Assembly (NCBI GenBank): GCA_965261195.1
Contig: OZ253455.1
Location: forward strand, 3,162,001 to 3,226,000
Origin: Bin87 sp965261195
Lineage (GTDB): Bacteria; Chloroflexota; Dehalococcoidia; Lucifugimonadales; UBA3495
DNA length: 64,000 bases
Direction: 5' to 3'
Shown here: one piece after another, positions 25,411 to 33,496 of the stretch
Numbering within the stretch: position 1 is the stretch's first letter
Layout: every line of letters starts with the position of its first letter
Program-made: the position numbers and the translations under genes
The notes under the pieces: generated by a model
Databases searched by the model: none
Told to the model about the DNA's origin: nothing
Seen by the model: the letters and a program-made list of their open reading frames with translations, nothing else

Positions 25411-25761
25411 ATGATGGCTACGCCGGATACACAGAGTGAGCAAATCGTGTCCGTCGGTGTGTCTGAAATCACCGACCGAGCGGGTTGTGGTCGCGACGAG
25501 GGATTCAAGTTGATGAACCGGGTGAACCTTCCCCTCATCGCCGGCGCTCTGGCGGCGTTCCTCGTGGTTCTGGCAGGTTTTGTTACCGGACGCCCCTATG
25601 TCCTGCTTGCCGGCGCTTTCGCCCTTGCGATTGTGGGTATGGTTTGGAACATCTCCGGCGCGATTACGCTGTGGAGAATGGCCCGCAACTGGTTCACCGC
25701 TCGCCGCCTTTCCCGTCAGGGAAGTCAATTCGTAGAAGGTGGAACAGGCAGCTCCCGATAA
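25411..25761 (+). CDS. Small membrane protein, cassette A plus-strand gene
   Basis: The 116-residue protein begins MMATPDTQSEQIVSVGVSEI (ATG 25411, or 25414 by comparison with cassette B). Two hydrophobic helices follow (LIAGALAAFLVVLAGFV and VLLAGAFALAIVGMVW), then a basic tail. It is a diverged paralogue of the protein at 26466: the shared start MATPDT and two-helix layout are kept but most residues differ. The 3' end overlaps the convergent gene at 25694 by 68 bp. No known family recognised. Confidence 0.6.
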   Translation: MMATPDTQSEQIVSVGVSEITDRAGCGRDEGFKLMNRVNLPLIAGALAAFLVVLAGFVTGRPYVLLAGAFALAIVGMVWNISGAITLWRMARNWFTARRLSRQGSQFVEGGTGSSR

Positions 25762-25987
25762 TTATTACGACGGCGGTCACTGCGACAATAATCAGAAATA
25801 GCTTTGCGTATCGCGTCGTTCGCAGTAGTAGCAGGTCGTCACCCGCCGTAAAATTAGCAAAATACACGGTTATTGCCGATAGCGCGATGATCAAAGCCCC
25901 GGCGGATATCAACTGAACTATCCGACGGGGCGCCAGGCGCACTACCAACTGCAATACCCACTTTGGTATGGACAGCCACTGCTCCAT
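25694..25987 (-). CDS. Small membrane protein, cassette A minus-strand gene
   Basis: The 97-residue protein begins MEQWLSIPKWVLQLVVRLAP and has two predicted membrane helices (LISAGALIIALSAITVYFA and LFLIIVAVTAVVIIIGSCLF). It lies 27 bp after the stop of the truncated FKBP gene on the same strand, so it would be co-transcribed with it. It is the positional counterpart of the protein at 26782-27054 (also starting MEQ) but the two share little sequence. No family recognised. Confidence 0.55.
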   Translation of the reverse strand: MEQWLSIPKWVLQLVVRLAPRRIVQLISAGALIIALSAITVYFANFTAGDDLLLLRTTRYAKLFLIIVAVTAVVIIIGSCLFHLLRIDFPDGKGGER

Positions 25988-26014
25988 AGCGCCCCGCAGT
26001 CTGAGCCCCGCGCG

Positions 26015-26356
26015 CTACTCCTCGATTGACACCAGCATCAGGTCGAAGGTCAGGTTTTTGCCGGCCAGCGGGTGGTTGGCGTCGAGAGTAACCGTTGCGT
26101 CGGTGACCGACATAATCGTAAAGCTGACCACGGCGCCGTCGCTTTGCTGACCCTGCACCCGGGAGCCGGTTTCAAGCTCCATATCGTCGGGGAACTCATT
26201 GCGCGGCACTTCCATTACGCCGTCGTCATGATGCTCGCCGTAAGCATCTACAAAGGGTATGTGCACGGTGCGCGAATCGCCTGGCGCCATACCGAGGACA
26301 CCGTTGTCGAAACCGGGGATGACCTGTCCATCGCCAACTGTGAAAGCCAGTGGCGT
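26015..26356 (-). pseudogene. FKBP-type peptidyl-prolyl isomerase (SlyD-like), 5'-truncated duplicate
   Basis: This copy matches residues 31-143 of the intact FKBP at 27077-27508 with only a few base differences. It lacks the first 30 residues because the homology switches at TGGCGT (26351-26356) into the SDR-tail repeat. That junction is the breakpoint of a tandem duplication. A 91-residue product from ATG 26290 is possible but would lack the first part of the catalytic domain. Confidence 0.85.
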
Positions 26357-26435
26357 AGTGCTGCCGGTGGACGCGGGTCTGGTGGTAACGTCCCCCGTTA
26401 CCTACGAGACGCTGGGGCAACAGGTGCGGCGGTAG
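26352..26435 (+). repeat. Repeat of the SDR gene 3' end, copy 3
   Basis: The homology to 23646-23729 starts directly at the FKBP breakpoint (shared GGCGT) and runs through the SDR stop codon. It marks the left edge of cassette B. Confidence 0.9.
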
Positions 26436-26465
26436 TCTGGTATAGTAGGGTCACGAGAGGTTGTG

Positions 26466-26810
26466 ATGGCCACGCCGGATACTCATAACTCACGCGCCAA
26501 CTCTGCTGGCATCCGCGCCGAGGATGCTGAGGCGAATCAGTCTCCGGTCAGCGAGGCTGTACCGGAGGACGAGTTCGCGACGCACAGCCGGTTCAGCGCG
26601 CTCTTTGTGCTTGGCGCCTGCGTAGGGCTTGCGGTGGCTATCGGTGGATTTGTAGCTGAAGCGTCTTGGGTAGTAGTCGCGGGAAGTTGCGTCACGCTGG
26701 CGATGGCTCTTGCCTGGGTGGCTGCTGGTATGCCTCCGCTGGTGCGAACAATCCGGAGCTGGTCCCATGAACGCCGGTTGGCTAGGGTTCGTCGCGATGC
26801 CACAGAATGA
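26466..26810 (+). CDS. Small membrane protein, cassette B plus-strand gene
   Basis: The 114-residue protein begins MATPDTHNSRANSAGIRAED (ATG 26466; GTG 26463 also possible). It has an acidic N-terminal region and two membrane helices (FSALFVLGACVGLAVAIGGF and VVVAGSCVTLAMALAWVAAG), then a basic tail (RSWSHERRLARVRRD). It is a diverged paralogue of 25411-25761. Its 3' end overlaps the convergent gene at 26782 by 29 bp. Confidence 0.6.
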   Translation: MATPDTHNSRANSAGIRAEDAEANQSPVSEAVPEDEFATHSRFSALFVLGACVGLAVAIGGFVAEASWVVVAGSCVTLAMALAWVAAGMPPLVRTIRSWSHERRLARVRRDATE

Positions 26811-27054
26811 GGATCAACGACCTTACAGCAACGAAAAGAAAGATTGCAGCGCCGGAGCACATCATTACCATTTGGATATACTGCTTCGGTTCCAATAAGG
26901 AAGGATTGCCACGGGCAGTCAGCTCGACTAAAGCAACAACGAGAAAGAGCAGGATCTCCAGCAAGAATCCCGTTGCTATCACTCGCCCTGCCGGTCTCGG
27001 TACGTGCCTGAACAAAGCAGGCAACAACCTGAGGATGTCCAGCAGTTGCTCCAT
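26782..27054 (-). CDS. Small membrane protein, cassette B minus-strand gene
   Basis: The 90-residue protein begins MEQLLDILRLLPALFRHVPR and has two membrane helices (GFLLEILLFLVVALVEL and MVMMCSGAAIFLFVAVRSLI). It starts 22 bp after the FKBP stop codon on the same strand, the same arrangement as cassette A. Sequence similarity to the cassette A counterpart is confined to the first few residues and the layout. Function unknown. Confidence 0.55.
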   Translation of the reverse strand: MEQLLDILRLLPALFRHVPRPAGRVIATGFLLEILLFLVVALVELTARGNPSLLEPKQYIQMVMMCSGAAIFLFVAVRSLILILWHRDEP

Positions 27055-27076
27055 AGCGAGAGTTTGACGGCAATCG

Positions 27077-27508
27077 CTACTCCTCGATTGACACCAGCAT
27101 CAGGTCGAAGGTCAGGTCTTTGCCGGCCAGCGGGTGGTTGGCGTCGAGGGTAACCGTTGCGTCGGTGACCGACATAATCGTAAAGCTGACCACGGTGCCG
27201 TCGCTTTGCTGACCCTGCACCCGGGAGCCGGTTTCAAGTTCCATATCGTCGGGGAACTCATTGCGCGGCACTTCCATTACGCCGTCGTCATGATGCTCGC
27301 CGTAAGCATCTACGAAGGGTATATGCACGGTGCGCGAATCGCCTGGCGCCATACCGAGGACACCGTTGTCGAAACCGGGGATGACCTGTCCATCGCCAAC
27401 TGTGAAAGCCAGTGGCGTGCCGCCTTCGGATGAGTCAAAGACTGCGCCGTCGTCGAGTTTGCCGGTGTAGTGGACTCTAACCTTGTCGCCTATTTTCACT
27501 GTCGCCAA
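27077..27508 (-). CDS. FKBP-type peptidyl-prolyl cis-trans isomerase, SlyD-like
   Basis: The 143-residue protein begins MATVKIGDKVRVHYTGKLDD and has the FKBP landmarks DGAVFDSSEGG, PLAFTVGDGQVIPGFDNGVL and GMAPGDSRTVHIP. The inserted flap VDAYGEHHDDGVMEVPRNEF is the IF chaperone domain of SlyD-like proteins. It should catalyse proline isomerisation and assist folding in the cytoplasm. The His-rich C-terminal tail of E. coli SlyD is absent. A truncated twin lies at 26015. Confidence 0.9.
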   Translation of the reverse strand: MATVKIGDKVRVHYTGKLDDGAVFDSSEGGTPLAFTVGDGQVIPGFDNGVLGMAPGDSRTVHIPFVDAYGEHHDDGVMEVPRNEFPDDMELETGSRVQGQQSDGTVVSFTIMSVTDATVTLDANHPLAGKDLTFDLMLVSIEE

Positions 27509-27627
27509 TTTGCCACTTCTCCCACAATGGATAGGGAACTATACCACAAGGGGCAGGGCCGGTTGGTTTGTGATATGGTACGGCAACGACCGAGTGATTA
27601 CCTACGAATCCAGTCGCAGGAGGAACC

Positions 27628-28719
27628 ATGAAATTCGGATTGTTTATGATGCCGTCCCACCCGCCGGAGCGGAACATTTTCGACTCCCACCAGTGGGATC
27701 TGCAATATCTGACCTTGTGCGACGAACTGGGGTTTGAAGAGGCCTGGATTGGCGAGCACTTCACCTCTCCCTGGGAGCCAATACCGGCGCCGGATTTGCT
27801 GATTGCCCAGGCGTTGATGCAGACCAAACGCATCAAACTGGGTTCTGGGGCACACTTGCTGCCTTTCCATCATCCCGCGGAACTGGCGCACCGGGTTGCC
27901 TACCTGGACCACCTGTCGCAGGGCCGGTTCCTGTTCGGGGTGGGAGCCAGCGGCCTGCCCAGCGACTGGGCGCTGTTCGACGTGGACGGCGCCAACGGCG
28001 TACACCGCGATATGACTCGCGAATCTCTGGACATCATCCTGAAAATCTGGGAGAGCGACGGGCCATTTGAGTACAAGGGCAAATACTGGAACGTCAACCT
28101 GCCCGCCCCCATGCTGGGATCGTTGGAATACTTCCTGCGCCCGTACCAGCAGCCGCACCCGCCCATCGGGGTTGCTTCCGTCAGCTACAAGTCCCCCACG
28201 CTGATGATTGCCGGCGAGCGCGGGTTCATTCCGATGAGCCTGGCGCTGAACATCGACTACTGTCGCAGCCATTGGGAAGCCATCGAGGAGGGAGCGCAGC
28301 GTTCCAACCGGACCCCCTCGCGCGCCGACTGGCGGCTGGTTCGTGATGTGTACGTGGCCGATACCGACGAAGAGGCTCGCGACAAGGCCCTCAACGGGAT
28401 GCTGGGGCGCGTGTGGAACGACTACCTGCTGCCGCTGTTCCGGGAGTTCGACCTGATGACCGTGTTCAAGCACGATCCGGAAGTGCCGGACGACGCGGTG
28501 AACATCGAGTACATGGCCGACCACCTCTGGCTGATTGGTTCTCCGGAAACGGTGGCGGCGAAGCTGCGCCGGCTATACGGCGACGTGGGCGGGTTCGGCG
28601 CGCTGCTGATGCTGGTGTACGACCACTGGCAGGATCAGGAAGGCTGGGACAAATCGACGCATCTGCTGGCGGAAAAGGTGATGCCCATGGTGGCCGACCT
28701 GACGGGCGCGGCTGCCTAG
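27628..28719 (+). CDS. LLM class flavin-dependent oxidoreductase
   Basis: The 363-residue protein begins MKFGLFMMPSHPPERNIFDS, the standard luciferase-like monooxygenase start, and continues with AWIGEHFTSPWEPIPAPDLL, LGSGAHLLPFHHPAELAHRV and GRFLFGVGASGLPSDW. The TIM-barrel fold uses FMN or F420. The C-terminal WLIGSPETVAAKLRRLYGDV is typical. AGGAGG lies 7 bp upstream of the ATG. Such enzymes are numerous in SAR202 Chloroflexota and are thought to oxidise recalcitrant organics; the substrate here is unknown. Confidence 0.9.
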   Translation: MKFGLFMMPSHPPERNIFDSHQWDLQYLTLCDELGFEEAWIGEHFTSPWEPIPAPDLLIAQALMQTKRIKLGSGAHLLPFHHPAELAHRVAYLDHLSQGRFLFGVGASGLPSDWALFDVDGANGVHRDMTRESLDIILKIWESDGPFEYKGKYWNVNLPAPMLGSLEYFLRPYQQPHPPIGVASVSYKSPTLMIAGERGFIPMSLALNIDYCRSHWEAIEEGAQRSNRTPSRADWRLVRDVYVADTDEEARDKALNGMLGRVWNDYLLPLFREFDLMTVFKHDPEVPDDAVNIEYMADHLWLIGSPETVAAKLRRLYGDVGGFGALLMLVYDHWQDQEGWDKSTHLLAEKVMPMVADLTGAAA

Positions 28720-28783
28720 CGACGGCCAGGAACGCCGTAGGTCGAATCGGACTGCTACGCCGACGAGATTGCCACGCCGCGTT

Positions 28784-28897
28784 GTAACTGTTCAGACTTG
28801 AGGGGATCTTCGGCCTTTCCGACTGGTTGTGGACGGATGTCCAAGCACGAAATTTGCTTTGCAAGCCAACCCCGTCCCTTCAAACGTGAACAGTTAC
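28784..28897. mobile_element. MITE of IS66 type, copy A (114 bp)
   Basis: It begins GTAACTGTTCAGACTTGAGG and ends with CCTTCAAACGTGAACAGTTAC (last 20 counted). Its 8-bp target duplication GCCGCGTT is at 28776-28783 on the left. On the right it lies at 29019-29026, displaced by the insertion of copy B into its end. Highly similar to copies B and C; no coding capacity. Confidence 0.9.
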
Positions 28898-28901
28898 GCC
28901 G

Positions 28902-29014
28902 GTAACTGTTCAGACTTGAGGGGACCTACAGGCTATCCGGCCTCTTGCTGAGGGGCAGCCAAGCACGAATTTTCTCTGCAAACCCATTCCGTCCCCTCAA
29001 ACGTGAACAGTTAC
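28902..29014. mobile_element. MITE of IS66 type, copy B (113 bp), nested in the end of copy A
   Basis: Same termini as copy A. It is flanked by a perfect 8-bp repeat TTACGCCG (28894-28901 and 29015-29022). The first four bases of that repeat are the last four bases of copy A, so B jumped into the junction of A and its target duplication. Confidence 0.9.
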
Positions 29015-29269
29015 TTACGCCGCGTTGACAATGACAAAGTGGGTACTTATATGGTAATATACTGAGTAATCTCCAAAACTTTACCCACTATTGTGCCCAG
29101 CGAGTGGCGTTTGAGAATCGGCCACCACCCGATATGGCAAAATACGCGCAGGTCGCGCACACAATCCGATGCGGGCGTCGAATGTTGTAGTGTAGGATGG
29201 GGCTGGTCAGGTTTCCTCAGCGGGATTTTGCGCCGCTACCGATTTGCAATTAACGGGAAGATAAAACGT

Positions 29270-29506
29270 ATGACGACACCGCGAATAAAAAAGACCAAGC
29301 TGATGCGTAGTGTTGAGGAAAAGCAGGGACGGCCCCTGGAAACCCTCGTGCCCGACTTGGTAAATCAGTTGGGGATGAGCCGTGCGGCCACCCAGCTGGG
29401 GGTCAGCCCGGCAACCCTCGGCTACTGGATGCTGAAAATGGGCATACAGTACCGGCGTGTCGCGTTGGCCGACGGCGAGACGATCGAAGTCCGACGACAG
29501 GGGTAA
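29270..29506 (+). CDS. Small helix-turn-helix protein
   Basis: From ATG 29270 the 78-residue protein reads MTTPRIKKTKLMRSVEEKQG and contains LVNQLGMSRAATQLGVSPATLGYWMLKMGI, quoted in two parts here as LVNQLGMSRAATQ and LGVSPATLGYWM, a clear helix-turn-helix. It may be a small regulator or an orphan DNA-binding protein. The upstream in-frame extension to 29093 is not supported. It lies near the MITE pair and has no obvious partner. Confidence 0.6.
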   Translation: MTTPRIKKTKLMRSVEEKQGRPLETLVPDLVNQLGMSRAATQLGVSPATLGYWMLKMGIQYRRVALADGETIEVRRQG

Positions 29507-29545
29507 AGGCCAGCGTCGGCAGGGTTCGCGCCGCCGGATCAGCCG

Positions 29546-29980
29546 TCATGAAGGCGACCAGCTGGGTTCACCGAGCCCGCCCTCGTTTACGGGTTCCGCT
29601 TCGTCCCTGCCGGGCCACGGCGGCATGGTGACGCACAGGAACCGCAGAGGCCCGCCAGGGTAGGCCCGAAACTGGAAGGCCCACCCCACCGGTATCACGA
29701 GGGCGTCGCCGGGGGTAACCGATACCGGCGGAATATCGGCGGGGAGTGCGTCCGGCGGGCAACGCCAAACCTCGCCAGCGCCGGAAACCACGTACCACGC
29801 CTCTTCGACAGTGCGGTGTCGCACGGGCCGGCTCACCGCGCCGGGCAGGATGCTGACCTCCACCATGCTGCAAGCCGTGGCGCCATGTCCCTCGTGCAGC
29901 AGCAACCTAACTTCGGAGCCGTCCGGCGCGGTGATAATCTCATCGGAGCGGCGGCCGATGGGAGGGATGGGGTCAGGCAT
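29546..29980 (-). CDS. Cupin domain protein
   Basis: The 144-residue protein starts MPDPIPPIGRRSDEIITAPD and has one cupin barrel: SRPVRHRTVEEAWYVVSGAG (motif 1, with His and Glu) and VTPGDALVIPVGWAFQFRAY (motif 2). The second motif lacks the usual His, so metal binding is doubtful. The genes on either side are unrelated. Function unknown. Confidence 0.8.
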   Translation of the reverse strand: MPDPIPPIGRRSDEIITAPDGSEVRLLLHEGHGATACSMVEVSILPGAVSRPVRHRTVEEAWYVVSGAGEVWRCPPDALPADIPPVSVTPGDALVIPVGWAFQFRAYPGGPLRFLCVTMPPWPGRDEAEPVNEGGLGEPSWSPS

Positions 29981-30122
29981 AATTCAGCGTCTCAATACGG
30001 GCGATTTTCTAGCTCAACCCAATAGGCTTCTAGCCATTGGTTTTGATACCAAACATACACCGTTCCGTTTTCCTCTTGTCCACTATGTTCGCACTGTCCG
30101 TGCCATTCGTAATAATTTCCTG

Positions 30123-30473
30123 TTACGCCAGCGGCTCGACCTTGTCCAGCATACGCCGGACATCGTCCAGTCCACCCCGAACGCTGCCGGCCGGCTCCCA
30201 GTTCTCGTAGAAATTAATGTGCAGGCTGTTGGCAACCTGGAATAGCCGACGAATGTCGTCGTCGCCGGTTTCGTCTGTCAACCTGCGGATAACGATGTGC
30301 AGGTCGGCGTGGCTTTTATGTTCCCAGCCGCGCCGCGCCGCAATGGCCTTCACCATCTGAGCAGCCGCACCCCAGCCTTTTTCGGAAGCCTGGCGTGTAT
30401 CGCCCTGCTCCAACTCGCTCAGTCCCTGGGCCAGGAGCTGCCGGCTGGCCAGTTGGTAGGTTTGTGATGTCAT
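30123..30473 (-). CDS. PaREP1/HEPN-like protein, copy 1
   Basis: The 116-residue helical protein begins MTSQTYQLASRQLLAQGLSE and continues DTRQASEKGWGAAAQMVKAI, the pattern of the PaREP1 family, which is related to HEPN proteins. It is a close paralogue of 30581-30931 (same length, same RLFQVANSLHINFYENW motif). The ATG at 30473 is chosen by comparison with the paralogue. HEPN-type proteins are often RNases or antitoxin partners, but no nucleotidyltransferase partner is adjacent. Confidence 0.75.
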   Translation of the reverse strand: MTSQTYQLASRQLLAQGLSELEQGDTRQASEKGWGAAAQMVKAIAARRGWEHKSHADLHIVIRRLTDETGDDDIRRLFQVANSLHINFYENWEPAGSVRGGLDDVRRMLDKVEPLA

Positions 30474-30580
30474 ATCTCTCACATCGTCGTGAGGCTGTGC
30501 CCGGTTGTGGGTCTACCCCGCCCGCGGCTTCCGCAGCATGGCTGCGACGTAGCTTGCCGTATTCAGTGGCAGTAATTGAA

Positions 30581-30931
30581 TTATGCCAGCGGCTCCATCT
30601 TGTCACGAAATCGCTGGATGTCCTCTAGCCCCACTCGAATGTCTGCGGCGGTACTCCAATTTTCGTAAAAATTAATGTGCAAACTGTTTGCTACGTGGAA
30701 CAGCCGTCGGAGATCATCGTCGCCGGTTTCGTCGGCCAGCCGGCTAACGATGTTATGCAACGCGGCGTGGCTTTGGTGTTCCCAGTTACGCCCCTCTGCG
30801 ACGGCTTTGACCATTTGGGCAGCAGCCCCCCAGCCCTTTTCCGACGCTTGGCGAGGGTCGCCCTGTGCCAGTTCAGCCAGACCTTGAGCCAGTAATTCCT
30901 GGCACGCTTGGCGATAGATTTGAGTCGTCAT
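30581..30931 (-). CDS. PaREP1/HEPN-like protein, copy 2
   Basis: The 116-residue protein begins MTTQIYRQACQELLAQGLAE and is about two-thirds identical to the gene downstream, including QASEKGWGAAAQMVKAVAEG and VANSLHINFYENW. Tandem duplication is the simplest explanation. The gene lies in the same direction 39 bp after the enoyl-CoA hydratase gene, so all three may be co-transcribed. Function unknown; the RX4-6H RNase signature of active HEPN proteins is not obvious. Confidence 0.75.
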   Translation of the reverse strand: MTTQIYRQACQELLAQGLAELAQGDPRQASEKGWGAAAQMVKAVAEGRNWEHQSHAALHNIVSRLADETGDDDLRRLFHVANSLHINFYENWSTAADIRVGLEDIQRFRDKMEPLA

Positions 30932-30970
30932 GGTAATCCTTGGTTACACGTCGGTATTGTGCATTATTGA

Positions 30971-31786
30971 TTACCCCGCCTGCGGTTTGCGGCCTTTGCG
31001 GTCCAGGAAGTCGGCGAAGCCCTCTTCCACCGATAGGCCCTTGAACCGGCCGGTGCGCCCCATGATTTCGTTCTGGTACTGCTCTTCGATGGGCAGGCCG
31101 GAGTGCTCCAGCAGCAGCTGCTTGATGTTGGCCAAACCTTCCACACGGTTGCGGGCGATGCCGGCGGCGATGTCCAGGGTGCGGTCCATCAACTCCTCGG
31201 CTGGCACCAGGTGGTTGATGAGACCGATGTGGTAGGCCTCGTCGGCGAACACTTCGCGTCCGCTCAGCAGTAGTTCTTTGGCACGGTTGATGCCAACCAG
31301 ATGGGGGAGGCTCCAGGTGGCGTTCATCTGCCCGTAGTTCACGGCCAGGAACCGGAAGCTCGTTTTTTCGCAGCCCACCAGGAAGTCCAGGGTGGTGGCC
31401 AGCACAGTGCCGCCGCCGTAGCAAAGGCCGTTGACGGCGCCAATCACCGGCTTGGAGCAGGTGAACATGTGCCAGGTGTACTGGGCCCGTGCCGACTGCC
31501 CGGCCTCCCGATCTTCCGGGCCGAGTTCGCGGTTTTCGTGGATGTCAGCGCCGGCGGAAAAGGCCCGTTCGCCGGCTCCGGTAATGATGATGGCGCCCAC
31601 GCTGTCGTCTGCTTCATAGGCGGTGACCGCCTCGTCCATTTCACGCACCAGCTGGAGGTTCAGCGCGTTGAGCACTTCCGGCCGGTTCATGGTGATGACG
31701 CCGATGTGGGTTTCAACCTCGCTGCGGCCCATCTGCGTGGCACGGGTCACGGTTTCGGTGTTGATGCACGAGTAGGTGGTAACCAT
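30971..31786 (-). CDS. Enoyl-CoA hydratase/isomerase family protein
   Basis: The 271-residue protein shows the crotonase fold: IGVITMNRPEVLNALNLQLV, IIITGAGERAFSAGADIHEN (first oxyanion-hole segment), KPVIGAVNGLCYGGGTVLAT (second) and INRAKELLLSGREVFADEAY. The acidic catalytic residues of true hydratases are not obvious from the sequence alone, so the exact reaction (hydration, isomerisation or other) is open. It acts in acyl-CoA metabolism in the cytoplasm. Start ATG 31786. Confidence 0.9.
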   Translation of the reverse strand: MVTTYSCINTETVTRATQMGRSEVETHIGVITMNRPEVLNALNLQLVREMDEAVTAYEADDSVGAIIITGAGERAFSAGADIHENRELGPEDREAGQSARAQYTWHMFTCSKPVIGAVNGLCYGGGTVLATTLDFLVGCEKTSFRFLAVNYGQMNATWSLPHLVGINRAKELLLSGREVFADEAYHIGLINHLVPAEELMDRTLDIAAGIARNRVEGLANIKQLLLEHSGLPIEEQYQNEIMGRTGRFKGLSVEEGFADFLDRKGRKPQAG

Positions 31787-32018
31787 TATCTTTTCCTTAA
31801 TACGTCAGTGTGGACTCCGCGGGTGGTCTGACGCCGTTGAATTTGGGAAGGTTCGCCCGGTCATTATAGCGACGTTGAACTGGGCCGGGTAGGAGCGCGA
31901 GACGGGTTTTTACATGGATGGACCGGATATACAGGATTATGATGAGGGGGCCGGGGGCACTCTTTTGCTGGCCCGCTCCAATGGTGCGGGCGCTTTTCCT
32001 TCGAGGGGTAAAGGGTTG

Positions 32019-33437
32019 TTAACTTACCGGCGGGCGGTGGTGTGCCCAGGGTTGGGCCTCCTCGAAGGCGGCCATGGCGCGCAGCACCCGCCCCTCGGCG
32101 CCGGCCGGCCCTACGATGTGCAGGCCAACCGGGAGGCCGGCGGCGGAGAATCCGCAGGGCACGCTGGAAGCGGTCTGCCCGCTCATGTTGATGGGGAAGG
32201 TGAAGGGAAGATAGCCCCACCAGGGTTCCACGTCGCGGCCGGCGATGCTGGTTGGATGCTCTCCGATGGGGAAGGCCGTAACCGCCATTGCCGGGGTGAG
32301 CAGCAGGTCATAGTCGTTGAAGAAATCGGCGAACCGGCGTTTGTGCCGGTCAACGTAGGCCAGGGCCTGCGACAGGTCGGCGGCGGACAATTTCGAGGCG
32401 GAGTCGAAGGTGTTGCGCACATAGTCGGTAAGCTCATCCCGTCGCTCCGGATAGAGACTCTGGTAGGAAGTGTAGGATGCGGTGCCGAAAACTGTGGAGA
32501 ATGCCGGGAAGGGGTCGCCTTCCATTTCCGGCGCTGCCTCTTCAACGTGGGCGCCGAGTTGTTGAAAAACCTGGGCGGCGGCCCGCGTGATGGCGGCAAC
32601 TTCCGGATCAACCGCCGCGTAGCCGAGGTCGGCGCTCCAGGCGATACGCCAGCCGTTCACGCCGCCCTCCAGCGCGGCCATATAGTCCGGCGGAGCATCG
32701 GTCATGGTGTTGGGGTCGCGGGAGTCCGGGCCGGCCAGCACTTGCAGCAGCAGCGCGGTGTCGCGGACGGTGCGGCTCAGGGGGCCGGACTGCGAGAAGT
32801 GATTGACCGACGGCACACCGTACCCGCCGTAGCGGGGCACACGTCCGTGGGAGGGTTTGATGCCGGTTACGCCACTGAAACTGGACGGTATGCGAACGCT
32901 GCCGCCGCCGTCGCTGCCGGTGGCCAGGGTGCAGAGGCCGGCAATCAGCGCCGCCGCCGCTCCGCCGCTGCTGCCGCCGGGGGTGTAGTCGGTGTTCCAG
33001 GGGTTGCGGCACGGTTCGCTAATCAGGTTCTCGGTGGTGCCAGACTGCCCGAACTCGGGCGTGTTGGTCTTGCCGAGGATGATCGCGCCGGCGGCTTTGA
33101 CCCGTTCCACGACGATGGAATCGATTGCCGGCACCCGGTCGCGAAAGATGGCCGAGCCGAGCGTGGTGGTAATGCCTTTGGTCATTTCCAGGTCTTTGAT
33201 GGAGATGGGGATGCCGTGCAGCGGCCCCAGCGTAGCGCCGTTGCGGACGGCGGCGTCGGCGGCTTGCGCGTCGGCCAGCGCCTGGTCGGGGCACAGGGCC
33301 AGGTAGGCGCTGAGCCTGGGGTTGAGTTCATCGATGCGCCGGTAGAAAAACTCGGTGAGTTCTACGGCGGAGATTTCCCGGTCCGCGATCATCCGTCGGA
33401 TGTCGATAGCCGATGCGAAAGCCAGTTCGGAATCCAT
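32019..33437 (-). CDS. Amidase (amidase-signature family)
   Basis: The 472-residue protein contains the full Ser-Ser-Lys triad: Lys81 in IPISIKDLEMTKG, cis-Ser156 in PGGSSGGA and nucleophile Ser180 in GSDGGGSVRIPS. It resembles GatA-like amidases, but no gatB or gatC is adjacent, so it is more likely a catabolic amidase hydrolysing small amides. Length is typical. A GC-rich hairpin (31969-31990) lies downstream. Confidence 0.9.
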   Translation of the reverse strand: MDSELAFASAIDIRRMIADREISAVELTEFFYRRIDELNPRLSAYLALCPDQALADAQAADAAVRNGATLGPLHGIPISIKDLEMTKGITTTLGSAIFRDRVPAIDSIVVERVKAAGAIILGKTNTPEFGQSGTTENLISEPCRNPWNTDYTPGGSSGGAAAALIAGLCTLATGSDGGGSVRIPSSFSGVTGIKPSHGRVPRYGGYGVPSVNHFSQSGPLSRTVRDTALLLQVLAGPDSRDPNTMTDAPPDYMAALEGGVNGWRIAWSADLGYAAVDPEVAAITRAAAQVFQQLGAHVEEAAPEMEGDPFPAFSTVFGTASYTSYQSLYPERRDELTDYVRNTFDSASKLSAADLSQALAYVDRHKRRFADFFNDYDLLLTPAMAVTAFPIGEHPTSIAGRDVEPWWGYLPFTFPINMSGQTASSVPCGFSAAGLPVGLHIVGPAGAEGRVLRAMAAFEEAQPWAHHRPPVS

Positions 33438-33496
33438 GATTGGCGTTGCTCCTGTGTGTTTGGCTAGGCGGGGTCGGTTGGCGTCCGGCCTGCTTT

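Noticed and set aside
31914..33467. 517-codon plus-strand frame antisense to the amidase
   Set aside because: Amidase on the other strand has a complete catalytic triad; the plus frame is Gly/Val/Ala/His-rich with no family.
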